The notes: generated by a model not told the origin, from the letters alone. A stretch of DNA of 25,074 nucleotides from Minisyncoccota bacterium (GCA_938048445.1 CALIVE010000033.1:1-25074), one strand, 5' to 3'; shown: positions 16,283 through 23,076, numbered from the stretch's first letter. Made by a program: numbers and translations.

Positions 16283-16764
16283 TTTTTACTAATCAAGACA
16301 ATTAAATTATTACCTTGTAACTTAATTTCATTAATTAATTTATAAGGAACTTCTATGTTCTCTAAAACTTTATTAATTTTCCCCTTTGCCAAATCAAGGT
16401 GCATTAATTGTCTTCCTTTTAAAATCATCCTCAATCTAACCTGATGCCCTTCCTTTAAAAATTCTTCAATTTGTTTAGACTTTCTTAAAAGATCTGTCTC
16501 TCCTTCTTGAAAACTTATTCTTATTTCTTTAACTTCTGATTTTTTTTCTTTTTTCGCTTGTTTTTTTAGCTGATAAATATATTTAAAATAATCACCCAAC
16601 TTTACTACAGGAGGATCAGCTTTCTCGGAAATTAAAATTAATCCTACAGCATTTTCTTCAGCTATTTTCAAAGCTTCTTCAAAACTAAAAATTCCTAAAT
16701 TTTTACCATCTTTATCAAGTAATCTTACTTTAACAAATTTTCTTTTTTGTAAATTTGGGTCAAT
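16279..16764 (-). CDS. infC: Translation initiation factor IF-3, probable AUU start
   Basis: IF-3 keeps 30S subunits free and checks start-codon pairing. The frame upstream of any ATG, GTG or TTG clearly encodes IF-3: KRKFVKVRLLDKDGKNLGIF, then FEEALKIAEENAVGLILISE, ADPPVVKLGDYFKYIY and the C-terminal domain with KGRQLMHLDLAKG. A stop in the same frame (TAA, 16782-16780) limits the start to a short interval containing no ATG, GTG or TTG. ATT at 16764-16762, with AGAAGA 6 nt upstream, fits best (161 aa). CTG just before it is the alternative. E. coli infC also starts with AUU and uses it for self-control. The Shine-Dalgarno-like site directly follows the upstream gene's stop. Confidence 0.88.
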   Translation of the reverse strand: MDPNLQKRKFVKVRLLDKDGKNLGIFSFEEALKIAEENAVGLILISEKADPPVVKLGDYFKYIYQLKKQAKKEKKSEVKEIRISFQEGETDLLRKSKQIEEFLKEGHQVRLRMILKGRQLMHLDLAKGKINKVLENIEVPYKLINEIKLQGNNLIVLISKK

Positions 16765-16779
16765 CAGTTTTCTTCTATA

Positions 16780-17256
16780 TTATAATAAATGATCAGCAAT
16801 TTTAGAAGCAGCATAAGATTCTGGCTTAACTTTAACTTGGAAACCATGCCCCCTAATTAAATTTATAAGTTCGCTAATAACACTTTTACTCTTTCCATTA
16901 TCACCAATATCTAAATGAACTTCAAAATAAAAATCAACTGTTTTGTCCAATAATTTTTTTAAAAGCTCTTTGCTTATCTCCAAACTAAAAATAGCTTCTT
17001 GCCAAAGACGGGAATGAAAATCCAAATAGGGCAAATATTGTTTCTTCCAAAAATACCTGGCTCCATAACCAACACGATGGACTACTATTACCGAGATGAA
17101 TTCTATCTTATCTCTCTGATTTTCCGAATCTGTACCCACTAAAATTTTATACTTATAATTTTTATTTTCTAAAATAAAATCAACAATCTCCTTAAGGAGA
17201 TTTTCTTGAGAAAGTTTAAAACCTTTTGCTGTTCGAAAACCTGAAAGCGTTAACAT
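16780..17256 (-). CDS. YkuK-like (DUF458) RNase H-fold protein
   Basis: A 158-aa protein resembling the YkuK family: LVGTDSENQRDKIEFISVIVVHR, then GARYFWKKQYLP, the helix RLWQEAIFSLEISKELL, VHLDIGDNGKSKSVISELINLIRGHGF and a C-terminal KPESYAASKIADHL. Acidic residues at GTDSE, LEIS, HLDIG and IADH resemble a metal-binding RNase H-like site. The biological substrate is unknown. It ends 15 nt before the IF-3 start, in the same frame. Confidence 0.8.
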   Translation of the reverse strand: MLTLSGFRTAKGFKLSQENLLKEIVDFILENKNYKYKILVGTDSENQRDKIEFISVIVVHRVGYGARYFWKKQYLPYLDFHSRLWQEAIFSLEISKELLKKLLDKTVDFYFEVHLDIGDNGKSKSVISELINLIRGHGFQVKVKPESYAASKIADHLL

Positions 17257-17265
17257 CCTTAAATT

Positions 17266-18216
17266 TTATCTAATTTCTTGATAAATTTCAATTAATAAAA
17301 CAGTTAAAGGAATAATTGTTATTATCCCTAAAATTCCACCGATTTTCCCACCAATTAGTATAGCTGTTAAGGTAATAAGTGGAGGAATTTGAAAAGCAAA
17401 TCGGGCTACTAAAGGAACCAAAATATTGTTTTCTAACTGTTGGATAGCTATGAAACCTAATAAAATCCAAATAACTAAATCTGGATTATGAGAAAAGGTA
17501 ATAAGAATAGCAATTGAAGCAGCAACAATTGGTCCTATTATTGGAATAATTTCTGTCAAGCCTGAAATAAGAGCAATAATGCCAGCATAGGGTATTTTAA
17601 ATATTAACATTAAGATTAATGTTGCTAAACCAATTGATATCATTAAAAATAGTTGGGCAATTAACCAAAAAGAAAATTTTCTTTTTATTCTTTGGAAAAT
17701 TTTTATATACTCTAAAGACTTATCTTTGAAAATAAATTCAAAAAATTTTTCAAAAAACTTAGGTTGAGTAGCTACATAAAAAGAAATTATCAAAATTAAA
17801 ATAATCATAAAGATTCCTCCAACAAAATTAAAGAAATTAGAAACAGCTAACATCAATATTTCTGGAGTTGGCTTGCCTAAAAACTGAGAAAGAATTTTCC
17901 CAAAGCTTGGAATACCTAAGGATTCTAAATAATCAGATAAATTAGGTATAAATAATTTTAATTCGCTGATAATGATAGGTGCTAAAAGATATATTGATAG
18001 AATGAATAAAAAAATAAAGATTAAAAAAATAAATGGAACGGTAATATAGAGTGGAACCTTAAGCTTAATTTTTAAAAATAGAGCCCATTCTTGAATGGCT
18101 AATCCTAAGATTAAACCAGTTATTATTACAAAAAGAATGTCTTTTAAATACCAAAATAAAAGGATGCCAAGGGGGATTGACCAAAAAGTTAAAGATTTTT
18201 TAAATTCAGACATCAT
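17266..18216 (-). CDS. AI-2E family transporter-like membrane protein
   Basis: A 316-aa protein with about eight hydrophobic helices: an N-terminal pair, a periplasmic-type loop with IPSFGKILSQFLGKPTPE, and the family's C-terminal block. That block reads KIPYAGIIALISGLTEIIPIIGPIVAA, then FIAIQQLENNILVPLVA and PPLITLTAILIGGKIGGILGIITIIPL. Members export diverse molecules (autoinducer-2, sodium/proton exchange). The substrate here is unknown. The first Met is followed by another (MMSEF), so the start may be one codon later. Confidence 0.9.
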   Translation of the reverse strand: MMSEFKKSLTFWSIPLGILLFWYLKDILFVIITGLILGLAIQEWALFLKIKLKVPLYITVPFIFLIFIFLFILSIYLLAPIIISELKLFIPNLSDYLESLGIPSFGKILSQFLGKPTPEILMLAVSNFFNFVGGIFMIILILIISFYVATQPKFFEKFFEFIFKDKSLEYIKIFQRIKRKFSFWLIAQLFLMISIGLATLILMLIFKIPYAGIIALISGLTEIIPIIGPIVAASIAILITFSHNPDLVIWILLGFIAIQQLENNILVPLVARFAFQIPPLITLTAILIGGKIGGILGIITIIPLTVLLIEIYQEIR

Positions 18217-18223
18217 AAGTTAA

Positions 18224-19510
18224 TTATAGAACATCCTTAAAAATTCTATTAATTTTTTGGAGCCTTAAAGGGTGTGGCGAAAGAATGCCATAAGTTAAAT
18301 TTTCTTTTTGGAAATATTTATTAGCTATTTTCTTAATATCCTCAATCTTTATTTTTTTTATCTCATTTAAGATTTCCTTAGGAGTAATAAGTCGCTGATT
18401 TAAAAAATATTCTAAGCCATAAAAATAGCAAATATTTAACGAATTTTCTAAAGAAGAAAAAAGGCTATTTTTTAAAATAGCTAAACTCTTTTCAAATTCT
18501 TCTTCAGAAATTTTTTCTCTTTTAATTTTCTTTAATTCTTCTAAAATCTTAGAAATTGTCAATTCAATTTTATCCAAACTTGAACCTGTCTGAATATAGA
18601 TATAACCTCGATCAGTGTAATTATCGGCATTAACTCTAAGATAGTAAGTAACTCCTAATTCTTCGCGAAGAACCCTAAATAACCTTGCACTTAGTCCGTG
18701 CCCTAAAATAATTGTAAGGAGATGAACAATATATCTTTCATTTTTTAATTTTTTTAAGCCAGGGATCTTGAAAAGAAAAACTAAATGCGCTTGGGTTAAA
18801 TCTTTTTTAATTAATAGTTTACCTTGAAAATTTTTAGTTGGTTTAAATTTACATTTTGGTGGAGATTCGTTTTCCCGATAATTTTTAAAATAATTTTTTA
18901 AGAAACTAATTATTTTGGAAGGAGAAATATTAGTTGAAATTATAACAAGAGAGTTTTGTGTTGAATAACGAGAATTAAAATAATTAAAAATATCCTCTCT
19001 CGATAGTTTTTTTATAATTTCTTCTTTTCCTAAAATTGACCATCCTGCTGGTTGATCTCCGTAACATATTTTTAAAGTTTCATCAAAAACAAATGAAAGA
19101 GGGTTATCTCTATGAAAATTGATTTCTTCAAGAATCACTGACTTTTCTTTTTGAATTTCCTCTTCAGGAAAAATAGGATTTATTAATAGATCTGACATAA
19201 TAAAAATAGCTCTTTCAAAATATTCGGGAAGAGTTTTTAGATAATAACCCGTATATTCATAAGATGTAAAAGCATTATATTCCGCTCCGATTTTATCTAA
19301 TTCCAAACCTAAATCTTTTGATGAAGGAAAATTTTTTGTTCCTTTAAAAAATAAATGCTCTAAAAAATGTGATATGCCGTTGTTATTTTTATTTTCATAA
19401 TCAGTGCCAGCTTTGACTAAAACTAAAATCGAACTTGTAACTAATTCTGAAAAATAATAGATAATTACCTTTAAGCCATTAGTTAAAGTTAAAAAAAGCG
19501 GTTTTTTCAT
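18224..19510 (-). CDS. M16 family zinc peptidase (pitrilysin/processing peptidase type)
   Basis: A 428-aa zinc protease. The inverted zinc motif HFLEH is at residues 48-52, with the distal Glu in SVILEEINFHRDNP. The inactive-lobe signature GHGLSARLFRVLREELGVTYYLR is also present, so active and inactive halves are fused in one chain of normal short-M16 length. There is no signal peptide, so it is probably cytoplasmic. A GGAG sequence 10 nt before the ATG, at the end of rpsP, is a likely ribosome binding site. The partner subunit often encoded next to M16 peptidases is absent. Confidence 0.92.
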   Translation of the reverse strand: MKKPLFLTLTNGLKVIIYYFSELVTSSILVLVKAGTDYENKNNNGISHFLEHLFFKGTKNFPSSKDLGLELDKIGAEYNAFTSYEYTGYYLKTLPEYFERAIFIMSDLLINPIFPEEEIQKEKSVILEEINFHRDNPLSFVFDETLKICYGDQPAGWSILGKEEIIKKLSREDIFNYFNSRYSTQNSLVIISTNISPSKIISFLKNYFKNYRENESPPKCKFKPTKNFQGKLLIKKDLTQAHLVFLFKIPGLKKLKNERYIVHLLTIILGHGLSARLFRVLREELGVTYYLRVNADNYTDRGYIYIQTGSSLDKIELTISKILEELKKIKREKISEEEFEKSLAILKNSLFSSLENSLNICYFYGLEYFLNQRLITPKEILNEIKKIKIEDIKKIANKYFQKENLTYGILSPHPLRLQKINRIFKDVL

Positions 19511-19517
19511 TTTAGAA

Positions 19518-19799
19518 TTACTCCTTTTTCTTCTTAGGTTTTATAGAAATTTTTCTTTTTTCTCCTTGAATAATTCCTTGATTAATAAGTAAATTCCATG
19601 CAGAATCACTAATTTGAGCTCCATTTTTAATATAAAAATCAATTCTTTCTTTATCAAATTCACCTACCTTTTTTCTTGGATCCCACCAACCCAATTTAGC
19701 AATTACTTTACCTTGTAATTTACTTCTTTTTTCTTGCAAGACTAATCTAAAAATTTTTTGATGTTTTTTACCAATTGGTTGAAATCTTATAACTAACAT
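19518..19799 (-). CDS. rpsP: 30S ribosomal protein bS16
   Basis: The start at ATG 19799 gives the standard N-terminus MLVIRFQPIGKKHQKIFRLVL. An earlier in-frame TTG would run into rplQ and is not needed. Next come AKLGWWDPRKK and a FDKERIDFYIKNGAQISDSAWNLL helix, with a lysine-rich tail (93 aa). rpsP normally sits with ffh, rimM and trmD. Here it follows rplQ by 1 nt, extending the alpha operon. Confidence 0.95.
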   Translation of the reverse strand: MLVIRFQPIGKKHQKIFRLVLQEKRSKLQGKVIAKLGWWDPRKKVGEFDKERIDFYIKNGAQISDSAWNLLINQGIIQGEKRKISIKPKKKKE

Positions 19800-19800
19800 C

Positions 19801-20151
19801 TTAGACAAATTCAATAAAACTTAATTCGGCATTATCTCCTTTTCTTCTTAATGGCAATTTGACAATTCTTGTATAACCTCCATTTCTATCTGAATATCTT
19901 GGAGCTATTTCGTAAAATAACTTATAAGCAGATTTTTTAGGCAACTTAGAAATCAATCTTCTTAATGAAGCTAAGTTTTGTTTTTTTGCAATTGTAATTA
20001 ATTTTTCTACAATTCTTCTTAAATACTTTGCTCTTTGAGTAGTAGTTTTAATCCTGCCATGCATAATAAGATGGTGCGCTAAAATTCGAAACAAAGCTTC
20101 TCTTTGATCCCTTTTTCTATGAAATTTTTTTACTTTACTTAAGTGCCTCAT
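19801..20151 (-). CDS. rplQ: 50S ribosomal protein bL17
   Basis: A 116-aa protein with the L17 start MRHLSKVKKFHRKRDQREAL, the HHLIMHGRIKTTTQRAKYLR segment and the YTRIVKLPLRRGDNAELSFIEF-type C-terminus. It overlaps the rpoA 3' end by 17 nt, leaving no room for a longer alpha subunit. Confidence 0.97.
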   Translation of the reverse strand: MRHLSKVKKFHRKRDQREALFRILAHHLIMHGRIKTTTQRAKYLRRIVEKLITIAKKQNLASLRRLISKLPKKSAYKLFYEIAPRYSDRNGGYTRIVKLPLRRKGDNAELSFIEFV

Positions 20152-20827
20152 TGATTATTGAAAAATGTTTAATTAAAATATCTGTTGCTTCATTTAATGC
20201 TTCTTCAGGTTTGATTGTTCCATCTGTTTCGATTGTCAACCTCAATAAGTTATAATCAGCTCGACCTTTATAGACAATATTTTCAACTTCATAACTTACA
20301 TTAACAATCGGAGAAAAAATAGCATCTAAAACTATTGTCCCAGGTTCAACTCTTTCGCGAGCTCTTTCTTCAGCCGGTGAATATCCATAACCTCTTTCTA
20401 CAATTAAATTTGCTTTTATTTTCGCATCTTTATCGACAAGAGTACATATCTTAAGTTCAGGATTAGCAATTTCAATACCTGCTGGAACTTTGATATCTCC
20501 AGCATAGACCTCTGTTTCTCCACTTTTTTCTAATTCCAATTCGACTTTATCTTCACCATCATATTTAACTCTTACTTGCTTTAATGCCAAAATAATATCA
20601 ATAACATCTTCTAAAACTCCTGGAATAGTTGAGAATTCATGGGGGACATTTTCAAAATGAACTAAAGTTATAGCTGAGCCTCTTATTGAGGAAAGTAAGA
20701 CTCTTCTTAAAGCATTACCTAAGGTAACTCCATAGCCAGGATATAAAGGAGAAATTTCAAAAACACTTTTATTTTTTTCTGAAGCAACTAATTTGATTGA
20801 TTCTGGAAAGATTAATTCTTTTATCAT
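20135..20827 (-). CDS. rpoA: RNA polymerase alpha subunit, N-terminal domain only
   Basis: The alpha dimer is the scaffold on which beta and beta' assemble. Typical alpha-NTD features are present: FEISPLYPGYGVTLGNALRRVLLSSIRG (dimer and beta contact), HEFSTIPGVLEDVIDIILALK, and the C-terminal ETDGTIKPEEALNEATDIL. The protein stops at 230 aa, whereas usual bacterial alpha is about 310-330. The C-terminal domain that binds UP elements and activators is absent, with the stop placed inside the start of rplQ. The NTD is complete, so this is a clean shortening rather than a frameshift. It follows rpsD, as in the normal alpha operon. Confidence 0.95.
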   Translation of the reverse strand: MIKELIFPESIKLVASEKNKSVFEISPLYPGYGVTLGNALRRVLLSSIRGSAITLVHFENVPHEFSTIPGVLEDVIDIILALKQVRVKYDGEDKVELELEKSGETEVYAGDIKVPAGIEIANPELKICTLVDKDAKIKANLIVERGYGYSPAEERARERVEPGTIVLDAIFSPIVNVSYEVENIVYKGRADYNLLRLTIETDGTIKPEEALNEATDILIKHFSIINEALK

Positions 20828-20853
20828 TTAAATCTTAAAAAATTAATCCGACT

Positions 20854-21471
20854 TTATTTCCCATAAAAATCAAGTGCTAAATGAACATTAAAGGGAAGTA
20901 CTAATTCTTCTAATTCGGGATATCTTAGAAATTCAGCTTTTAAATTATTATGATCTAATTTTAACCAAGGCGGGGGAGTATAAAACTTCAAAATTTTTCC
21001 TAAATTTTTCAAAGGTTCAATATCTTTACTTCCTTCTCTAACTTCAATAATATCTCCTGGTTCAAGAAAATAATATGAAGATTTTACCCTTTTGCCATTT
21101 ACTAAAAAATGACCATGACTTACTAATTGTTTTGCTTGAGCTCTTGATTGAGTAAAACCTAATTGCCAAATTACATGATCTAATTTACTTTCTAACAATT
21201 TAATAACAGCATTAGGTAAGGGTTCTTTCATTTTTCTCGCTTTTTCAATAATGTTTCTTAATTGTTTTTCTTTCAATAAATAGTAATATCTCAATTTTTG
21301 CTTCTCGACTAATTTTTTGCCATAATCTGATAAAGCTCTTGATTTTTGACCATGCATCCCTGGTCTTGTTCTTCTTCTTTCCAAAGCACACTTATTAGAC
21401 ATACACCTTTCATTCCACAAAAGCTTTTGCCCCAAGCTTCTACAAATTTTACATTTTTTTTCGATTAACAT
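20854..21471 (-). CDS. rpsD: 30S ribosomal protein uS4
   Basis: A 205-aa primary 16S-binding protein. It is the zinc-containing form: CKIC near residue 7, then CMSNKC, before LERRRTRPGMHGQ. The RNA-binding S4 domain is clear (LDHVIWQLGFTQSRAQAKQLVSHGHFLVNG). The gene lies 2 nt after rpsK and 26 nt before rpoA. In other bacteria S4 represses this operon; no site can be recognised here. Confidence 0.97.
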   Translation of the reverse strand: MLIEKKCKICRSLGQKLLWNERCMSNKCALERRRTRPGMHGQKSRALSDYGKKLVEKQKLRYYYLLKEKQLRNIIEKARKMKEPLPNAVIKLLESKLDHVIWQLGFTQSRAQAKQLVSHGHFLVNGKRVKSSYYFLEPGDIIEVREGSKDIEPLKNLGKILKFYTPPPWLKLDHNNLKAEFLRYPELEELVLPFNVHLALDFYGK

Positions 21472-21473
21472 TT

Positions 21474-21914
21474 TTAAACTCTTCTTGGTTTTGGAGGAGT
21501 AGGACCACCAAAGGGTATTGGAGTCCTATCTTCAATTGAAACAATATTCAAATCAGAATTAAATAATGACCTGATAGCTGATTCTCGACCAGGACCTATA
21601 CCTTTAACAATGATTTTTACTTCATTAACATCAAAATTATTTTTAACTTTATTCAATAGCAATTCAGCTGTTTTAGCACCAGCATAAGGAGTAGCCTTTT
21701 TTGTGTTTTTAAAACCGCAATGACCTGCTGAGGCCCAAGCAAGAACATTTCCATTTTTATCAGTAAAACTCATCAATGTATTATTAAAAGTAGCATTAAT
21801 ATAGAATATCCCAAAATCAATATATTTTTTCTTTTTAGCCTTTTTAACCTTAGGAGCTTCAGCTTTAACAGCACTATCTTCTCCTTGAACTAATTTTGTT
21901 CTTGTTCTTCCCAT
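21474..21914 (-). CDS. rpsK: 30S ribosomal protein uS11
   Basis: A 146-aa platform protein. After a 30-residue basic extension, the typical core FYINATFNNTLMSFTDKNGN, GHCGFKNTKKATPYAGAKTAE, VKGIGPGRESAIRSLF and IEDRTPIPFGG follow. The charged N-terminal extension, with an alternating Lys-Ala stretch, is longer than in E. coli. It sits between rpsM and rpsD with 2-nt spacers. Confidence 0.97.
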   Translation of the reverse strand: MGRTRTKLVQGEDSAVKAEAPKVKKAKKKKYIDFGIFYINATFNNTLMSFTDKNGNVLAWASAGHCGFKNTKKATPYAGAKTAELLLNKVKNNFDVNEVKIIVKGIGPGRESAIRSLFNSDLNIVSIEDRTPIPFGGPTPPKPRRV

Positions 21915-21916
21915 TT

Positions 21917-22300
21917 TTATTTCTTACTTAATTTTCTTTTACCAGAACCGACTGTCTTTCTAGGGCCTTTTCTTGTTCTGGCGTTTGTTCTTGTCCTTTG
22001 TCCCCAAACTGGCAATTTTCTCAAATGCCTCAGCCCTCGATAACATTGGATTTCAATTAATCTTTTTATATTGGCTTGAATTTCTCTTTTCAATTCTCCC
22101 TCAACCTTTAAATTTTCATTAATATATTTTTCTAATTTACCCAGTTCTTCAGGTGTCAAATCCTTAGTTCTCTTCATTGGATCAATATTCAGCTCTTCGC
22201 AAATTTTTTTTGCTAATGACTTTCCAATCCCATAAATTTTTGGCAAAGCAAACATTAATCTTTTTTCATTTTTAATTTCAACTCCAGCTATCCTAACCAT
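21917..22300 (-). CDS. rpsM: 30S ribosomal protein uS13
   Basis: A 127-aa head protein that contacts P-site tRNA. It starts [20 protein letters not shown] and has [15 protein letters not shown], the [32 protein letters not shown] segment and a basic tail. Normal length, second in the infA-rpmJ-rpsM order. Confidence 0.97.
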   Translation of the reverse strand: MVRIAGVEIKNEKRLMFALPKIYGIGKSLAKKICEELNIDPMKRTKDLTPEELGKLEKYINENLKVEGELKREIQANIKRLIEIQCYRGLRHLRKLPVWGQRTRTNARTRKGPRKTVGSGKRKLSKK

Positions 22301-22302
22301 TT

Positions 22303-22416
22303 TTATCCTTGTCTTTGCTTATGCTTAGGATTTTCACAAATAATATAAATACGACCTTTTCTTCTCACCATTTTACATTTGGCACATCTTTTTTTAACTG
22401 ATGCTTTAACTTTCAT
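22303..22416 (-). CDS. rpmJ: 50S ribosomal protein bL36
   Basis: A 37-codon gene. It starts [21 protein letters not shown] and ends [12 protein letters not shown]. The zinc ligands Cys-x2-Cys...Cys...His (CAKC, C, H) are complete, so this is the zinc-containing C+ form. It lies 2 nt from infA and 2 nt from rpsM. Confidence 0.97.
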   Translation of the reverse strand: MKVKASVKKRCAKCKMVRRKGRIYIICENPKHKQRQG

Positions 22417-22418
22417 TT

Positions 22419-22625
22419 TTATTTTCTCTTAATTATTCTACCCCTATTTTTATCATAAGGTGACAATTCAACAACAACTTCATCTCCAGGAATTACTCGA
22501 ATATAATTAATTCTCATTTTTCCAGATAAATAAGCTAATACTTCTCTTCCTGATTTTAATTTTACCCTAAATGTTGTATCTGGTAAGGCTTCGATAACAA
22601 CTCCTTCTTCTATTTCCTTTTTCAT
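22419..22625 (-). CDS. infA: Translation initiation factor IF-1
   Basis: A 68-aa OB-fold protein that binds the 30S A site during initiation. The start at ATG 22625 gives [19 protein letters not shown], then [18 protein letters not shown] and [19 protein letters not shown], the full IF-1 pattern. The frame stays open further upstream but runs into the tRNA-Pro gene. Only 14 nt separate the tRNA discriminator base from the start codon, and no Shine-Dalgarno sequence is present. Confidence 0.95.
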   Translation of the reverse strand: MKKEIEEGVVIEALPDTTFRVKLKSGREVLAYLSGKMRINYIRVIPGDEVVVELSPYDKNRGRIIKRK

Positions 22626-22639
22626 TTTAAAAGATAAAA

Positions 22640-22712
22640 TCGGGGTGGCCGGATTCGAACCGGCAATCTCGTGGTCCCAAACCACGCGCCTTAACCATTA
22701 GGCCACACCCCG
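22640..22712 (-). tRNA. tRNA-Pro (anticodon UGG)
   Basis: Standard cloverleaf: acceptor CGGGGTG/CACCCCG, anticodon arm CGTGG-TTTGGGA-CCACG with anticodon TGG, T arm GCCGG-TTCGAAT-CCGGC. The discriminator is A and CCA is not encoded. It lies 7 nt after tRNA-Ala and just before infA. Confidence 0.95.
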
Positions 22713-22718
22713 ACTAAA

Positions 22719-22791
22719 TGGACCCAGAGGGATTCGAACCCTCGGCCTCCGCCATGCCATAGCGGCGCTCTGCCAACTGAGCTATGGGCCC
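22719..22791 (-). tRNA. tRNA-Ala (anticodon GGC)
   Basis: Cloverleaf with acceptor GGGCCCA/TGGGTCC, which contains the G3-U70 pair recognised by alanyl-tRNA synthetase. The D stem is GCTC/GAGC, anticodon loop ATGGCAT (GGC), T arm GAGGG-TTCGAAT-CCCTC. Discriminator A, CCA not encoded. Confidence 0.95.
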
Positions 22792-22805
22792 TCTAATATA
22801 AAAAA

Positions 22806-22814
22806 ATTATAACA
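22806..22814 (-). promoter_or_regulatory. Extended -10 promoter for tRNA-Ala, tRNA-Pro and infA
   Basis: TGTTATAAT on the minus strand, about 15 nt before the tRNA-Ala 5' end. No good -35 is visible. It probably also feeds the infA-rpmJ-ribosomal operon by read-through, because no terminator separates the genes. Confidence 0.65.
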
Positions 22815-22835
22815 AAATAAGTCTAAAAATAAAAA

Positions 22836-22908
22836 TGGTGGGCGAGCCTGGACTTGAACCAGGACCTCCTCCCATTTTAGGGAGGCGGTCTCCTTAGCCT
22901 ACTCGCCC
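22836..22908 (-). tRNA. tRNA-like gene with abnormal anticodon arm, identity undetermined
   Basis: The acceptor helix GGGCGAG/CTCGCCC (extended by three flanking pairs), discriminator A, an encoded CCA end and a perfect T arm CCTGG-TTCAAGT-CCAGG mark this as tRNA. The anticodon arm (22868-22885) is CCTCCC-TAAAAT-GGGAGG: either a 6-bp stem with a 6-nt loop, or a 5-bp stem with an 8-nt loop CTAAAATG. The normal 5-bp plus 7-nt geometry works only with a C-A mismatch and anticodon AAA. The D arm is also odd, with a short stem, a mismatch and a 5-nt loop AAGGA. It is the only tRNA here with an encoded CCA. It could be a specialised tRNA, a decayed tRNA or a sequencing slip. Confidence 0.6.
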
Positions 22909-22915
22909 ACCAAAT

Positions 22916-22939
22916 AAAAAAGGCCGGAGGGTGCCGGCC
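22916..22939 (-). terminator. Intrinsic terminator of the hairpin RNA / tRNA-Gln unit
   Basis: On the minus strand GGCCGG-CACCCT-CCGGCC is followed directly by six T. The 5' half of this stem also belongs to the much longer inverted repeat at 22932-22995, so two folds compete. It ends 8 nt before the tRNA-like gene. Confidence 0.75.
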
Positions 22940-22995
22940 AGGATATTTTTGATTCTATTTAATTTTTTACACAAAATAAAATATCCTGGCCGGCA
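22932..22995. repeat. 18-bp perfect inverted repeat
   Basis: TGCCGGCCAGGATATTTT (22932-22949) and its exact complement (22978-22995) are separated by 28 nt. Pairing extends imperfectly outward to 22922 and 23006. Its G/C-rich core stands out in an AT-rich intergenic region. No transposase or target duplication is visible. Confidence 0.9.
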
Positions 22996-23060
22996 TCTTT
23001 CCGACCAAGACAACCAAAACAAGATTTAAATTACCCATCAAAAATTTTTCCATTTATTTT

Positions 23061-23069
23061 ATTATAACA
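23061..23069 (-). promoter_or_regulatory. Extended -10 promoter of the candidate hairpin RNA
   Basis: TGTTATAAT on the minus strand, 8 nt downstream of tRNA-Gln. It is identical to the elements upstream of tRNA-Arg and tRNA-Ala. The predicted start near 23055 falls at or next to an ATG (23053). Confidence 0.55.
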
Positions 23070-23076
23070 GAATATT

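Larger units (their letters stand above)
22916..23055 (-). ncRNA. Candidate ~140-nt structured RNA with its own promoter and terminator
   Basis: Starts just after TGTTATAAT (23061-23069) and ends at the T-run at 22916. Its 3' two-thirds is a long hairpin with outer pairing of about 7 bp (GGTCGGA/TCCGGCC-like), a small internal loop, then an 18-bp perfect helix and a 28-nt AT-rich loop. A 28-codon frame (23053-22967) starts at the predicted transcript start, but half of it lies in the hairpin and it looks accidental. The region could also be the 3' trailer of tRNA-Gln. I recognise no known RNA family. Confidence 0.45.

Noticed and set aside
17288..17470. 60-codon minus-strand frame inside the AI-2E gene
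   Set aside because: Out-of-frame shadow, Asn/Ser-rich translation typical of AT-rich frame shifts.
22836..22908. tRNA-Pyl or selenocysteine tRNA
   Set aside because: The loop has no CTA or TCA anticodon in the right place, there are two bases between acceptor and D stem, and no long variable arm. Only the 6-bp stem and small D loop are reminiscent.
22922..23006. Inverted repeat as ends of a miniature transposable element
   Set aside because: No target-site duplication or transposase, and a T-run on one side only fits an RNA hairpin better.
22967..23053. 28-codon minus-strand frame in the hairpin RNA, as a possible leader peptide
   Set aside because: No ribosome binding site, half of it lies in the perfect inverted repeat, and there is no run of one regulatory codon as expected for attenuation.
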